Under the pieces are notes generated by a model. That model was not told the DNA's origin. It ran no database searches and saw only the letters and a list, made by a program, of their open reading frames with translations. Positions 29,193 through 37,096 of a DNA stretch of 64,000 nt are shown here, in pieces (position 1 is the stretch's first letter; each line of letters begins with the position of its first letter). Source of the stretch: Amycolatopsis eburnea (lineage in GTDB: Bacteria > Actinomycetota > Actinomycetes > Mycobacteriales > Pseudonocardiaceae); assembly GCF_003937945.1 (NCBI RefSeq), contig NZ_RSEC01000063.1, positions 186,001 to 250,000 of the forward strand, in the 5' to 3' direction. The position numbers and the translations under genes are program-made.

Positions 29193-30701
29193 GTGACCCG
29201 GGCTAGCGACGTGGCCGCCAGAGGGGCCGCCACCCGCAGGCTACTGGTCGTGGCCGGCGCGGTAGCGGGGATGTGGCTGGTGTTGTGGCTGACTTCGGGC
29301 AACGCCGATGCGGCGACTCGGGATGGTTCTGGGGTAGCGACGGGCGGCTTGGGGACGGTCGCGCAGGTGGTGGGTTCGGCCGGAGATTCGGTGGCTCGGG
29401 TTGCCGCTACGGGCACCAAGTCTGCGGGGCCGGCCGGACCGGTGGCGCAGGTGCCAGTTTCGGTCGGGCGCCCGGTGGCCGGGGCTGCCGCTACGGGCAC
29501 CAAGTCGGCGGGGCTGTCGATCGACTCGGCCGGGCGCACGGCGCGTCCGGGTGAGCCCAGTGCCCCCATGGCGACCGACGTTGCCGCTGTCGGCATGGCC
29601 TCGTCGGGACCAGCGGCGAGAATGGTGCTTTCGCGAGCGGCGCCAAAGCCAGGGGTGAGGTCGGCGACCGCGCCGGCGGTACGTTCGGCGGGATCGGTGG
29701 TTGAGCCGACCGCGCGGGCCCTGTACTCGGCCGAGTCGGTCGCCGACGCCGTGGTTTCGCCGGTGGTGCGCCCCGTTGCGCGTGCGGCCAGGACCCTCGC
29801 GCCGGTGGCCGAGCCGGTAGCCGTGGTCGTGCGTTCGGCCGAGCCGGTGGCCAGAACGGTCGCTGCCGTGGTGGCGCCGGCCGCCGCCATTGCCGGGCCG
29901 GTGGTCGAGTCTGTTTCGCGTACTACCAGGCCGATGACCAGCACCGTCGTCGCGCCCATCACGGGGCCCGTGCTCGACCCGGTCGCGGATGTGGTGCAGA
30001 CGGTGGCGAAGCCGGTCACCGCCACGGCGGCCGTCGTTCTGCAACCTGTGGTGCGGGCGGTCGAGCCGGTCGTAGCCCCGCTGACCAGTGCGGCCGCCGA
30101 CGTGTTGCGGCCGGTAGTCGGTGCCGTCAAGCCGGTACTGTCGCCCGTCACCGAGACCGCCGGAAGCGTCCTGGCACCGGTGACCGATGTCGTGCGGGCG
30201 GTGGCGAAGCCGGTTCTCGACACCACCGCCGGATTGGTCGAGCCCGTGGCGCGGACGGTCGAGCCGGTTCTCCCTCCCAGCACCGATGGCGCCGGACGCA
30301 ACCCCAGTTCCGCTGACGGCATTCTCGGCCTGCCGCATGTGAAAGCGACGCTGCCATCCCGGACAGCTCTTCCTGCCGCGTCCGTGAACGCGGCGGCGGA
30401 TCCCGGCCCGCAGTCCGAAGTGGACTTTCAACGTTTGGCGCACAAGGCGCGTCAAGCAAGTCCGGCGCACCAGCCGGACCGGACGTTCCAAGTCCATCGT
30501 GGACCCGTCGAAACCCCGCCGGCGCCGGTCGGGCCCGCGGCACCGGCGTCGTCCGATTTCGCCGGCGGGTCCGGCAGCACCGTTCCGCCCGCGTTCCTGA
30601 CCGTCGAACACGGGACCCGCGACCTGCGGCCCGGCACGTCGGCGTCCGAGGATTTCGTGCCGCTCTTCCGGCCCTGCGAACCGGGTACCGGCCCCGGATA
30701 G
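29193..30701 (+). CDS. Exported Val/Pro-rich repetitive protein
   Basis: About 502 residues. A signal or anchor helix (RLLVVAGAVAGMWLVLWLTSG) ends at NADAA. The mature part is low complexity, with many degenerate units of the type VVxPVxxxVxPVV (for example AVEPVVAPLTSAAADVLRPVVGAVKPV), then a disordered Pro/Gly tail. GGAGG lies 9 bases before GTG 29193, favouring it over a longer frame. There is no enzyme motif and one late Cys. A cell-wall or surface structural role is possible; similar proteins appear in related actinomycetes without function. Confidence 0.7.
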   Translation: MTRASDVAARGAATRRLLVVAGAVAGMWLVLWLTSGNADAATRDGSGVATGGLGTVAQVVGSAGDSVARVAATGTKSAGPAGPVAQVPVSVGRPVAGAAATGTKSAGLSIDSAGRTARPGEPSAPMATDVAAVGMASSGPAARMVLSRAAPKPGVRSATAPAVRSAGSVVEPTARALYSAESVADAVVSPVVRPVARAARTLAPVAEPVAVVVRSAEPVARTVAAVVAPAAAIAGPVVESVSRTTRPMTSTVVAPITGPVLDPVADVVQTVAKPVTATAAVVLQPVVRAVEPVVAPLTSAAADVLRPVVGAVKPVLSPVTETAGSVLAPVTDVVRAVAKPVLDTTAGLVEPVARTVEPVLPPSTDGAGRNPSSADGILGLPHVKATLPSRTALPAASVNAAADPGPQSEVDFQRLAHKARQASPAHQPDRTFQVHRGPVETPPAPVGPAAPASSDFAGGSGSTVPPAFLTVEHGTRDLRPGTSASEDFVPLFRPCEPGTGPG

Positions 30702-30802
30702 GCCTGTCCCGATCTTCCGCTCCGTCGTGCGCTCCGCGGCGTGTTCCGCGCTGCCCGCGACCAGAACTCGAACCGATCAACCACGCGTGGAAGAGGGACG
30801 TA

Positions 30803-31108
30803 ATGGAAGCGAACGTGTTCGACCTCGGGAAAGTGCGAAGAGACGCGGTGGTCACCGTCCGCCTGGACGCGATGGCCAACGTCAGGCTCCTGACGGAGGT
30901 CAACTTCCAGGCATACCGGCGCCGGCAGTACTACCGGATGCACGGCGGGGTGGCCACCGCACCGATGTTCAAGATCCACATCCCCGCCAACGCGCACTGG
31001 TTCCTGGTGCTCGACGTCGAGGGCCTGGAGAACCTGCCCCTCCGCCCCCGGGTGAGCGTCGAGCCGGAACCCGCCGCGGCGGCCAGGGGACGCACCGGGC
31101 GGCGGTGA
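30803..31108 (+). CDS. DUF1883 domain protein
   Basis: 101 residues matching DUF1883: VFDLGKVRRDAVVTVRLDAMANVRLLTEVNFQAYRRRQYYRMHGG, then PMFKIHIPANAHWFLVLDVEG. The family forms a small beta-sandwich and is sometimes fused to TIR domains in other bacteria; stand-alone function is unknown. GAGGG lies just before the ATG. Confidence 0.8.
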   Translation: MEANVFDLGKVRRDAVVTVRLDAMANVRLLTEVNFQAYRRRQYYRMHGGVATAPMFKIHIPANAHWFLVLDVEGLENLPLRPRVSVEPEPAAAARGRTGRR

Positions 31109-31185
31109 TCGCGCGTCCCTCCGCGACCTTCGGGCCGCGGAGGGACACAGGTGTGGGCGCCCGGCGAAGGGGTAATCCGGGGTGG

Positions 31186-31662
31186 ATGCAGACGTTCCTG
31201 CCCTGCCCCGACTTCACGGCCAGCGCCCGCACCCTCGACCGGCGCCGGCTCGGCAAACAGCGCGTCGAGGCCCTTCAGGTGCTGCGCGCGCTCGTCGTGC
31301 CCGGCTACGGCTGGCGCCACCACCCCGCGGCGAAGATGTGGACGGGCTACGAAGAGGCCCTGACCCGCTACGGCTTCGAGGTTTGCGCGGTGTGGTGCGC
31401 CCTGGGGGCGGCCGACACGTGTGCGGTGAAGCTTGCCGACGAGTACAGGCAGTCGCTTGGCGGTGCGGAGGTGCGGACGCAGGCCGAGCTGGCGGTTGCC
31501 GGTGAGCTGCCGCCGTGGCTGGGTGATGAAGCCGTGCACTGCAGCCACCAGTCGGCGTTGGTGCGCAAGGATCCGGACCATTACCGCGCGCAGTTCCCCG
31601 ATGTGGAGTCGGACCTGCCGTATGTGTGGCCGCCGTCGGACCGGCCTTCGCGTACGGGTTGA
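31186..31662 (+). CDS. Pyrimidine-dimer DNA glycosylase-like protein (MSMEG_6728 type)
   Basis: 158 residues beginning MQTFLPCPDFTASARTLDRR and continuing RLGKQRVEALQVLRAL, GYGWRHHPAAKMWTGYEEAL and HCSHQSALVRKDPDHYRAQF. This is the actinobacterial family annotated as pyrimidine-dimer glycosylase-like (Pfam Pyr_excise), related to T4 endonuclease V. The expected role is cleavage at UV photoproducts, but most relatives are untested. ATG 31186 is preferred over an adjacent GTG. The repeat island begins directly after it. Confidence 0.8.
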   Translation: MQTFLPCPDFTASARTLDRRRLGKQRVEALQVLRALVVPGYGWRHHPAAKMWTGYEEALTRYGFEVCAVWCALGAADTCAVKLADEYRQSLGGAEVRTQAELAVAGELPPWLGDEAVHCSHQSALVRKDPDHYRAQFPDVESDLPYVWPPSDRPSRTG

Positions 31663-31856
31663 GACCGCGCCGTCGGCGGCAGTGCGCGGGATCGGCCCCC
31701 GACTGGCGAGGTTCCGAGAGCAGCGCTCTCCTCTATGACAGCTGCCCGAGAGCGGTGCTCTCTGTCATCGCGCCGTCGGAGAGCAGTGCTCTCCTCGGCC
31801 GGTGCGCCATAGGGGGACGCGACGCTCCACGACCGAAGGGCTAGCGAACAGCGTGG

Positions 31857-31941
31857 CCGGCGAACGGCTTACCCCATCGCCGGCTTACCCCTCTGGCCGG
31901 ATTACTCCATGGCCGGATTGACGTGTGGCTGGCTTGACCCG
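31857..31941. repeat. Degenerate 16-bp tandem repeat
   Basis: About five units of the type GCCGG-MTTA-CCCCAT follow in tandem (for example CGCCGGCTTACCCCTC, then TGGCCGGATTACTCCA, then TGGCCGGATTGACGTG). They fill the gap between palindrome copies 3 and 4. Function unknown. Confidence 0.6.
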
Positions 31942-32099
31942 GGATCGGCCTGACTCGAGAGCGGTGCTCTCCCGACCGTCGAGGCCGCGAGAGCAGTGCT
32001 CTCCGTGCTCGGGGCGCTCGGTGAACGGTGCGGTTTGCACCCGACCCGGCCCGACCTCGACCCGACCCCGCCCGGCGCGCCCCGCCCGGCGCGCCCAGC

Positions 32100-32312
32100 C
32101 CGGCGCGGCCCGGCCCGGCCTGATCTGGCCCGGTGCGGCCCGGCCCGGCCTGACCCGGCCTGACCCGGCCCGGCCCGGCCCGGCCTGACCCGGCCCGGCC
32201 CGGCCCGGCCCGGCCTGACCCGGCCCGGCCCGGCCTGACCCGGCCCGGCCCGGCCCGGCCCGGCCTGACCCGGCCCGGCCCGGCCTGACCCGGCCCCGCC
32301 TGGTTTGGCCTG
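32100..32312. repeat. CGGCC/TGACC pentanucleotide satellite
   Basis: The strand is built from 5-bp words: runs of CGGCC (one to five copies) separated by single TGACC words, flanked by degenerate GGCGC and TGGCC words. It separates the two palindrome clusters. Simple pentamer arrays of this kind slip easily, so length should vary between isolates. Confidence 0.85.
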
Positions 32313-32967
32313 GCCTGGCGCGGCCCAGCCTGAGATATACCTGGTGTGGCAGCGGCGTACTCCGAAGTTCGGCGCAAGCTGAGAGCGCTGCTCTCTGTGT
32401 TTGAGTCCGACCGAGAGCGGTGCTCTCCGCGGTCATAGTCGCCGAGAGCGGTGCTCTCGGTAGCCGAAGTCGATCGATGCGGGCCGGGAGCGGTGCTCTC
32501 CGTGGCGAAGCCGACGTGGGGGCGAAGAGCGGCGCTCTCAATGGCGACGCTGAGCGGTGTCGGCCCGAGAGCGGCGCTCTCTTTAGTCGAAGTCGACCGG
32601 CGCAGGGTGAGAGCGGTGTTCTCTCTGCCCGAGAGTTGACTGGGCGGAGTGAGAGCGGTGCTCTCCGTTGTCGAGAGCTGGCTGGCGTGGAGTGAGAGCG
32701 GTGCTCTCGGTGGCCGAAGTCGGCCGGTGTGGGCCGAGAGCGGTGCTCTCCTTGGTGAAGCTGGCCGCCGAGGGAGCGAGAGCGGTGCTCTCTATCGTTG
32801 AGGCTGCGCGAGAGCAGTGCTCTCTGAGGTCAGGGCGGCGGCCCGGCGCGTCATCCCGAGGCCGCGCCGGGCCTGCTGCGACTCGTCCCGCGCCGTGTCG
32901 CTCGAATCTGCACCGGACCTGCGGCCCGAGTGGTCCGCCACCCCAATCGTGGCCGACCTTCGGCGGA

Positions 32968-32994
32968 TTTACAACGTTGTACCAACGATGTAAA
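32968..32994. promoter_or_regulatory. Operator-like inverted repeats before the glutaminase-like gene
   Basis: TTTACA (32968-32973) and TGTAAA (32989-32994) form an outer inverted repeat, and TACAACGTTGTA (32970-32981) is a perfect inner palindrome. This resembles LacI-type operators found before carbohydrate or nitrogen utilisation genes. It lies 42-68 bases before the start codon. Confidence 0.5.
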
Positions 32995-33035
32995 AGTTGG
33001 TCCGCGCTGTTCGCACGCCGTCGAAGGGGTCAACG

Positions 33036-35579
33036 ATGTCCTCGCCTGCACGTGCTCACCTCACCCGTCGCGACCTGCTCCGGCTCGCCGGAGGGACGGC
33101 CGCCGCCGTGGCTGCTGCGCTTTGGCTGCCTGGGATGGCTGCCGCGGCGGGGAGCTTCAGTCCTATTCGGCCGCCGGCCACTCCGCTGGTCGTGCGGTCG
33201 CCCTACCTGTCCACCTGGCAAGCCGCCGACATCCTCGCCGGTACCTGGGCGAGCTTCTGGACCGGGCACATCACCGCCCTGTGCGGCCTCGCCCGCATCG
33301 ACGGCGCCGCGTACGTCTTCGCCGGGGCGCCCGCGCTGCCGGGCGGGCCCGCGCTCAGCCCGATGACGCAGGTGAGCCTGCAGGTCACCGGCACGCGGTC
33401 GACGTACGTCCTCGCCGGCGGGGGCGTCAACCTCACCGTCACGTTCTTCTCGCCCGTCGACCCCGCGAACCTGCAGCGCCAGTGCGTGCCCTTCGGCTAC
33501 GTGACCATCCAGGCCGCCAGCGCGGACGGCCGCGCGCACGCCGTCGACCTGCACTTCGACACCTCCGCCGAGTGGGTGCACGGCGACACCTCGACGCCGG
33601 TCACCTGGGCCCAGCAGCAGTCCGGCGGCTACACGCTGCTGAGCTGCACACCTGCGACACCGGGAGTCCTCCAGGAGAACGGCGACCAGGCGAGCTGGGG
33701 ACGGCTCGTGCTCGCCGCGCCGACGTCGGGGACCAGCTGGCAGATCGGGCAGGACACCGTCGTGCGCGCCGCCTCCGCGGGCCAGGGCGCCCTGAACAAC
33801 ACCAGCGACACCGCCCAGCCCCGCGCGATCAGCGACCGCTGGCCGGTTCTGGCGTTCAACAAGAACCTCGGCACGATCCCGGCCGGCGGCTCCTCGGCCC
33901 CCTTCACGCTCTCGGTCGGGCACGTCCGCACGCCCGCCGTCCGGTACCTCGGCACCGCGCTCAACCCCTGGTGGACGCACTACTGGGGCAGCTGGCCGGA
34001 CATGGCCGTCTGGTTCGCCAACGACTACGCGAGCGCGCTGAGCGCCGCGGTCGCGATCGATCAGCGGCTGCACGACGACGCCGTCGCCGCGGCGGGTGGT
34101 GGGACCGCCGGTGAGCACTACGCCGGGATCTGCGCGCTGGCGCTGCGGCAGGCCTTCGGTGGCACCGAACTGGTCGACCGCGGTGGCGCGCCGTGGGGGT
34201 TCCTCAAGGAGATCTCCTCCAACGGCAACATGTCCACTGTGGACGTCACGTACCCGGCGTTCCCCGCCTACCTCTACCTTTCCCCGGCTTACCTGCGCCT
34301 GATCCTGGAACCGCTGCTCGATTACGCCGAGCGCGGCGGCTGGCCGATGCAGTTCGCCGAGCACGACCTCGGTACCCACTACCCGGACGCGACCGGGCAC
34401 AACGACGGCAACGAGGAGAGCATGCCGGTCGAGGAGTCGGCCAACATGCTGATCATGGCGGCCGCGCTCGTGCAGCGGCTGCCGTCGGCGGACGCCGCCG
34501 CCTTCGCGAACGCCCACTACCGGATCCTGCGGCAGTGGGCCGAATACCTCATCGGCACCACCCTCGACCCCGGGTTCCAGAACCAGACCGACGACTTCAC
34601 CGGGTTCATCGCGCACAGCGCCAACCTCGCGCTCAAGGGGATCATCGGCGTCGGGGCGATGGGCGTCGTCGCGGCCGCGGTCGGCAACTCCGCCGACGCC
34701 CAGCGGTACCGCTCGACTTCGCGGAGCTACATCAGCCAGTGGGTGACGCTCGCCGAGGACGGCCAGCACCTCAAGCTCGCCTACGACCAGCCCGGCACGT
34801 GGAGCTTGAAGTACAACGGCTTCGCCGACCGCGTGCTCGGCCTCGACCTCGTCCCGCTCGGCGTCGCGGCGCAGGAGGCCGCCTGGTACCAGGGCCGCGC
34901 GGGCGCGCACGGCGTCCTGCTGGATCCGCGCAACAACTACACCAAGGCCGACTGGGAGCTGTGGACGGCGGCGTGGCTCACCGACCAGCCGAACATCCGG
35001 AACACCCTGGTCGAGGGCGTCTACAGCTACGCGAACACGACACCGCAGCGGGTGCCGTTCAGCGACTGGTACGTCGTCGCCGACGCGACCCAGCGCGGGT
35101 TCCAGGCCCGTCCGGTCGCCGGCGGCTACCTTGCGCTGCTGACGCGCCCGGTGGCGTCGACGACGGTGTGGCGGAAGCTGCAGAACCAGCGCTCGGGCAA
35201 GGTCCTCGCCGTCTCGAACATGTCGCTGGCCGACACCGCCGAGGTCACGCAGTGGTCGGACAACGGCACCGCCGACCACCTCTGGGCCGTGGTCGACAAC
35301 GGCGACGGCACCGTCCGGATCGTCAACCGCAACAGCGGCAAGGTCCTCGCGGTGCACGACCAGAGCCTCGACGACGGCGCGCACGTCCAGCAGTTCCAGG
35401 ACAACGGCACCCCGGACCACAACTGGCGGATCGTCGACGCCGGGGGCGGCTGGTCGAAGCTCGTCAACGTCCGCAGCGGCAAGGTCATGGCCGTCGACCA
35501 GCAGTCCACGGCGGACGGTGCCCAGGTGACCCAGTGGACCGACAACGGGACTCCGGACCACCTGTGGCGGTTCGCCTGA
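33036..35579 (+). CDS. TAT-exported glutaminase-A-like protein with ricin-type beta-trefoil
   Basis: 847 residues. A twin-arginine signal (TRRDLLRLAGG, hydrophobic core to AAAA near residue 37) is followed by the DUF5127/DUF4965/DUF1793 architecture of fungal GtaA-type glutaminases, with landmarks HYWGSWPDMAVWFANDY, EISSNGNMSTVDVTYPAFP, HNDGNEESMPVEESANM and DDFTGFIAHSANLALKGIIG. The last 140 residues hold three QxW-like beta-trefoil repeats (RSGKVLAVSNMSLAD, then NSGKVLAVHDQSLDD, then RSGKVMAVDQQSTAD), a carbohydrate-binding ricin-type module. Outside the cell it may hydrolyse glutamine or a glycan-linked substrate; some relatives behave as glycosidases. GAAGGGG precedes ATG 33036. Confidence 0.83.
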   Translation: MSSPARAHLTRRDLLRLAGGTAAAVAAALWLPGMAAAAGSFSPIRPPATPLVVRSPYLSTWQAADILAGTWASFWTGHITALCGLARIDGAAYVFAGAPALPGGPALSPMTQVSLQVTGTRSTYVLAGGGVNLTVTFFSPVDPANLQRQCVPFGYVTIQAASADGRAHAVDLHFDTSAEWVHGDTSTPVTWAQQQSGGYTLLSCTPATPGVLQENGDQASWGRLVLAAPTSGTSWQIGQDTVVRAASAGQGALNNTSDTAQPRAISDRWPVLAFNKNLGTIPAGGSSAPFTLSVGHVRTPAVRYLGTALNPWWTHYWGSWPDMAVWFANDYASALSAAVAIDQRLHDDAVAAAGGGTAGEHYAGICALALRQAFGGTELVDRGGAPWGFLKEISSNGNMSTVDVTYPAFPAYLYLSPAYLRLILEPLLDYAERGGWPMQFAEHDLGTHYPDATGHNDGNEESMPVEESANMLIMAAALVQRLPSADAAAFANAHYRILRQWAEYLIGTTLDPGFQNQTDDFTGFIAHSANLALKGIIGVGAMGVVAAAVGNSADAQRYRSTSRSYISQWVTLAEDGQHLKLAYDQPGTWSLKYNGFADRVLGLDLVPLGVAAQEAAWYQGRAGAHGVLLDPRNNYTKADWELWTAAWLTDQPNIRNTLVEGVYSYANTTPQRVPFSDWYVVADATQRGFQARPVAGGYLALLTRPVASTTVWRKLQNQRSGKVLAVSNMSLADTAEVTQWSDNGTADHLWAVVDNGDGTVRIVNRNSGKVLAVHDQSLDDGAHVQQFQDNGTPDHNWRIVDAGGGWSKLVNVRSGKVMAVDQQSTADGAQVTQWTDNGTPDHLWRFA

Positions 35580-35601
35580 CGCGGTTTGCGACACTGGCGC
35601 C

Positions 35602-36744
35602 GTGTGCGCCGACCCCATCCGCCGGTTCCTGGCCGAGCAGGACCCGCCGACCCCGTTCCTGGTCGTCGACACCGACGTCGTCGCCGCCCGGGCGCGCGAG
35701 GTCCGCGCGGCCTTCCCCGGTGCGCTGATCCGGTACGCGGTCAAGGCCAACCCGGCGCCGCCGGTGCTCGACGCGCTGGTTGCGGCCGGGATCGGCTTCG
35801 ACGTGGCCGGTCCCGTCGAGCTGGCGCTGTGCCTGGAGCGCGGCGCCGCGCCGGCGGACCTCGCCTACGGCAACCCGATCAAGAAGCCGCGGGACATCGC
35901 GTTCGCCTTCGAGCGCGGGGTCCGGGAGTTCACTTCGGACGCGGCCGGCGACGTCGACCACCTGGGCCGGCACGCGCCGGGCTCGGCCGTCTCGATCCGC
36001 GTGGTGCTCGACGGGCCGGACTCGGCGACGCCGTTCGGCCGGAAGTTCGGCTGCGAGCCGGCCGAGGCGCTGGACCTGGTGCTGCGCGCGGCCGCGCGCG
36101 GGCTGCGGCCCGGGATCGCGTTCCACGTCGGTTCGCAGCAGCCGGACGTCGCCGCCTGGGAAATCGGGATCGCCACGGCGGCGAAGCTGTTCGCCGAGGC
36201 CGCGGCCCAGGGGGTCGCGCTGACGCGGCTGAACCTCGGCGGCGGGTTCGCGACCGCGCACCGGGCGCGCGTGCCGTCCCTGGACGCGTACGCGGCGACG
36301 ATCGCGTCGGCCCTCGAGACGCACTTCCCCGGGCAGCGGCCGGAGCTGCTGCTGGAACCGGGCCGCGTGCTCGTCGCGGACGCGGGCCTGCTGCGGACCG
36401 AGGTCGTGCTCGTCGCGCACCGGGGCGAGCGGCGCTGGGTGTACCTCGACATCGGCCGCTACAACGGGCTCGCCGAGGCCGAGAACGAGGCGATCGCCTA
36501 CCGGTTCGAGCCGGTGGACCCGCGCGGCGGCCCGAGCGGCCCGGTGGTGCTCGCCGGGCCGACCTGCGACGGCGACGACGTGCTCTACCAGCGGACGCCC
36601 TACGACCTGCCGCTGGACCTGCGCACCGGCGACCGGCTCGAGCTGCCGGGCACCGGGGCCTACACCGCGAGCTACGCGTCGGTCGGCTTCAACGGCATCG
36701 AGCCGCTGCGCACCTACTGCGTCGGGAGGTGGGGCGATGCCTGA
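35602..36744 (+). CDS. Ornithine/lysine decarboxylase-like PLP enzyme (fold III)
   Basis: 380 residues of the eukaryotic-type ornithine/diaminopimelate decarboxylase family. PLP lysine K48 lies in YAVKANP. Other sites are HVGSQQ, the phosphate-binding LGGGFA, EPGR, and the catalytic cysteine segment C322-DGDD, where C-E-S/G-x-D is usual. The C-terminal YTASYASVGFNG closes the active site. It heads an operon with speD and speE, so it probably makes putrescine from ornithine, although a lysine or arginine preference cannot be excluded. GTG start 35602. Its end overlaps speD by eight bases. Confidence 0.88.
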   Translation: MCADPIRRFLAEQDPPTPFLVVDTDVVAARAREVRAAFPGALIRYAVKANPAPPVLDALVAAGIGFDVAGPVELALCLERGAAPADLAYGNPIKKPRDIAFAFERGVREFTSDAAGDVDHLGRHAPGSAVSIRVVLDGPDSATPFGRKFGCEPAEALDLVLRAAARGLRPGIAFHVGSQQPDVAAWEIGIATAAKLFAEAAAQGVALTRLNLGGGFATAHRARVPSLDAYAATIASALETHFPGQRPELLLEPGRVLVADAGLLRTEVVLVAHRGERRWVYLDIGRYNGLAEAENEAIAYRFEPVDPRGGPSGPVVLAGPTCDGDDVLYQRTPYDLPLDLRTGDRLELPGTGAYTASYASVGFNGIEPLRTYCVGRWGDA

Positions 36745-37096
36745 CGTCGGCCGGTTCACCGGGCGCCACGTCCTGGCCGAGCTGCACGGCGTCGACCCGG
36801 GCCTGCTCGACGACGCCGCGCGGCTGGGGGAGCTGCTGCGGGCCGCGGTGACCGAGGCGGGCGCGACGGTCGTCGACGTCGTGGCCAAGCGGTTCGCGCC
36901 GCAGGGCGCCACGGTGATCGCGCTGCTCGCCGAGTCGCACGCGTCCGTGCACACCTACCCCGAGCACGGCTCGCTCTTCGCGGACGTGTTCACCTGCGGC
37001 GAGCGCGCCGACCCCGAGCACGCGCTGCGGTTGCTGGCGAAGTCGCTGGACGCCGCTTCGGTCCACCTGTCCGTCCTGCACCGCGGAGAACGCTGA
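36737..37096 (+). CDS. speD: S-adenosylmethionine decarboxylase proenzyme
   Basis: 119 residues of the short prokaryotic type. The self-processing site is E66-S67 within ESHASVHTYPE; cleavage turns S67 into the pyruvoyl cofactor. H72 and C87 (VFTCG) match the expected catalytic residues. The product, decarboxylated AdoMet, donates aminopropyl groups to the next enzyme. It overlaps the upstream decarboxylase gene and shares one base with the speE start (TGATG), so the three are translated together. Confidence 0.95.
   Translation: MPDVGRFTGRHVLAELHGVDPGLLDDAARLGELLRAAVTEAGATVVDVVAKRFAPQGATVIALLAESHASVHTYPEHGSLFADVFTCGERADPEHALRLLAKSLDAASVHLSVLHRGER

Larger units (their letters stand above)
31716..32824. 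repeat. Array of seventeen 15-bp palindromes, helically phased
   Basis: Consensus GAGAGC-RGY-GCTCTC. Copies start at 31716, 31748, 31779, 31957, 31989, 32381, 32413, 32444, 32486, 32525, 32567, 32609, 32651, 32694, 32736, 32778 and 32810. Start-to-start steps inside clusters are 31-32 or 39-43 bases, close to 3 and 4 turns of B-DNA; spacers are nearly always 16-17 or 27-28 bases. Three copies (32486, 32525, 32609) have one arm mismatch. Spacers share a degenerate GCCGAAGTCG-like core. This looks like a multi-site binding platform for one dimeric protein on a single face of the helix. It carries no credible ORF and lies in a 1.37-kb gap between 31662 and 33036. Confidence 0.9.

Noticed and set aside
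31841..32541. Minus-strand ORFs across the repeat island
   Set aside because: They are Arg/Gly/Pro low-complexity readings of the pentamer satellite and palindromes; no ribosome site or homology.
31716..32824. CRISPR array
   Set aside because: The repeats are 15-bp perfect palindromes with 16-28-base related spacers, no leader and no cas genes. Spacers resemble each other, unlike CRISPR spacers.
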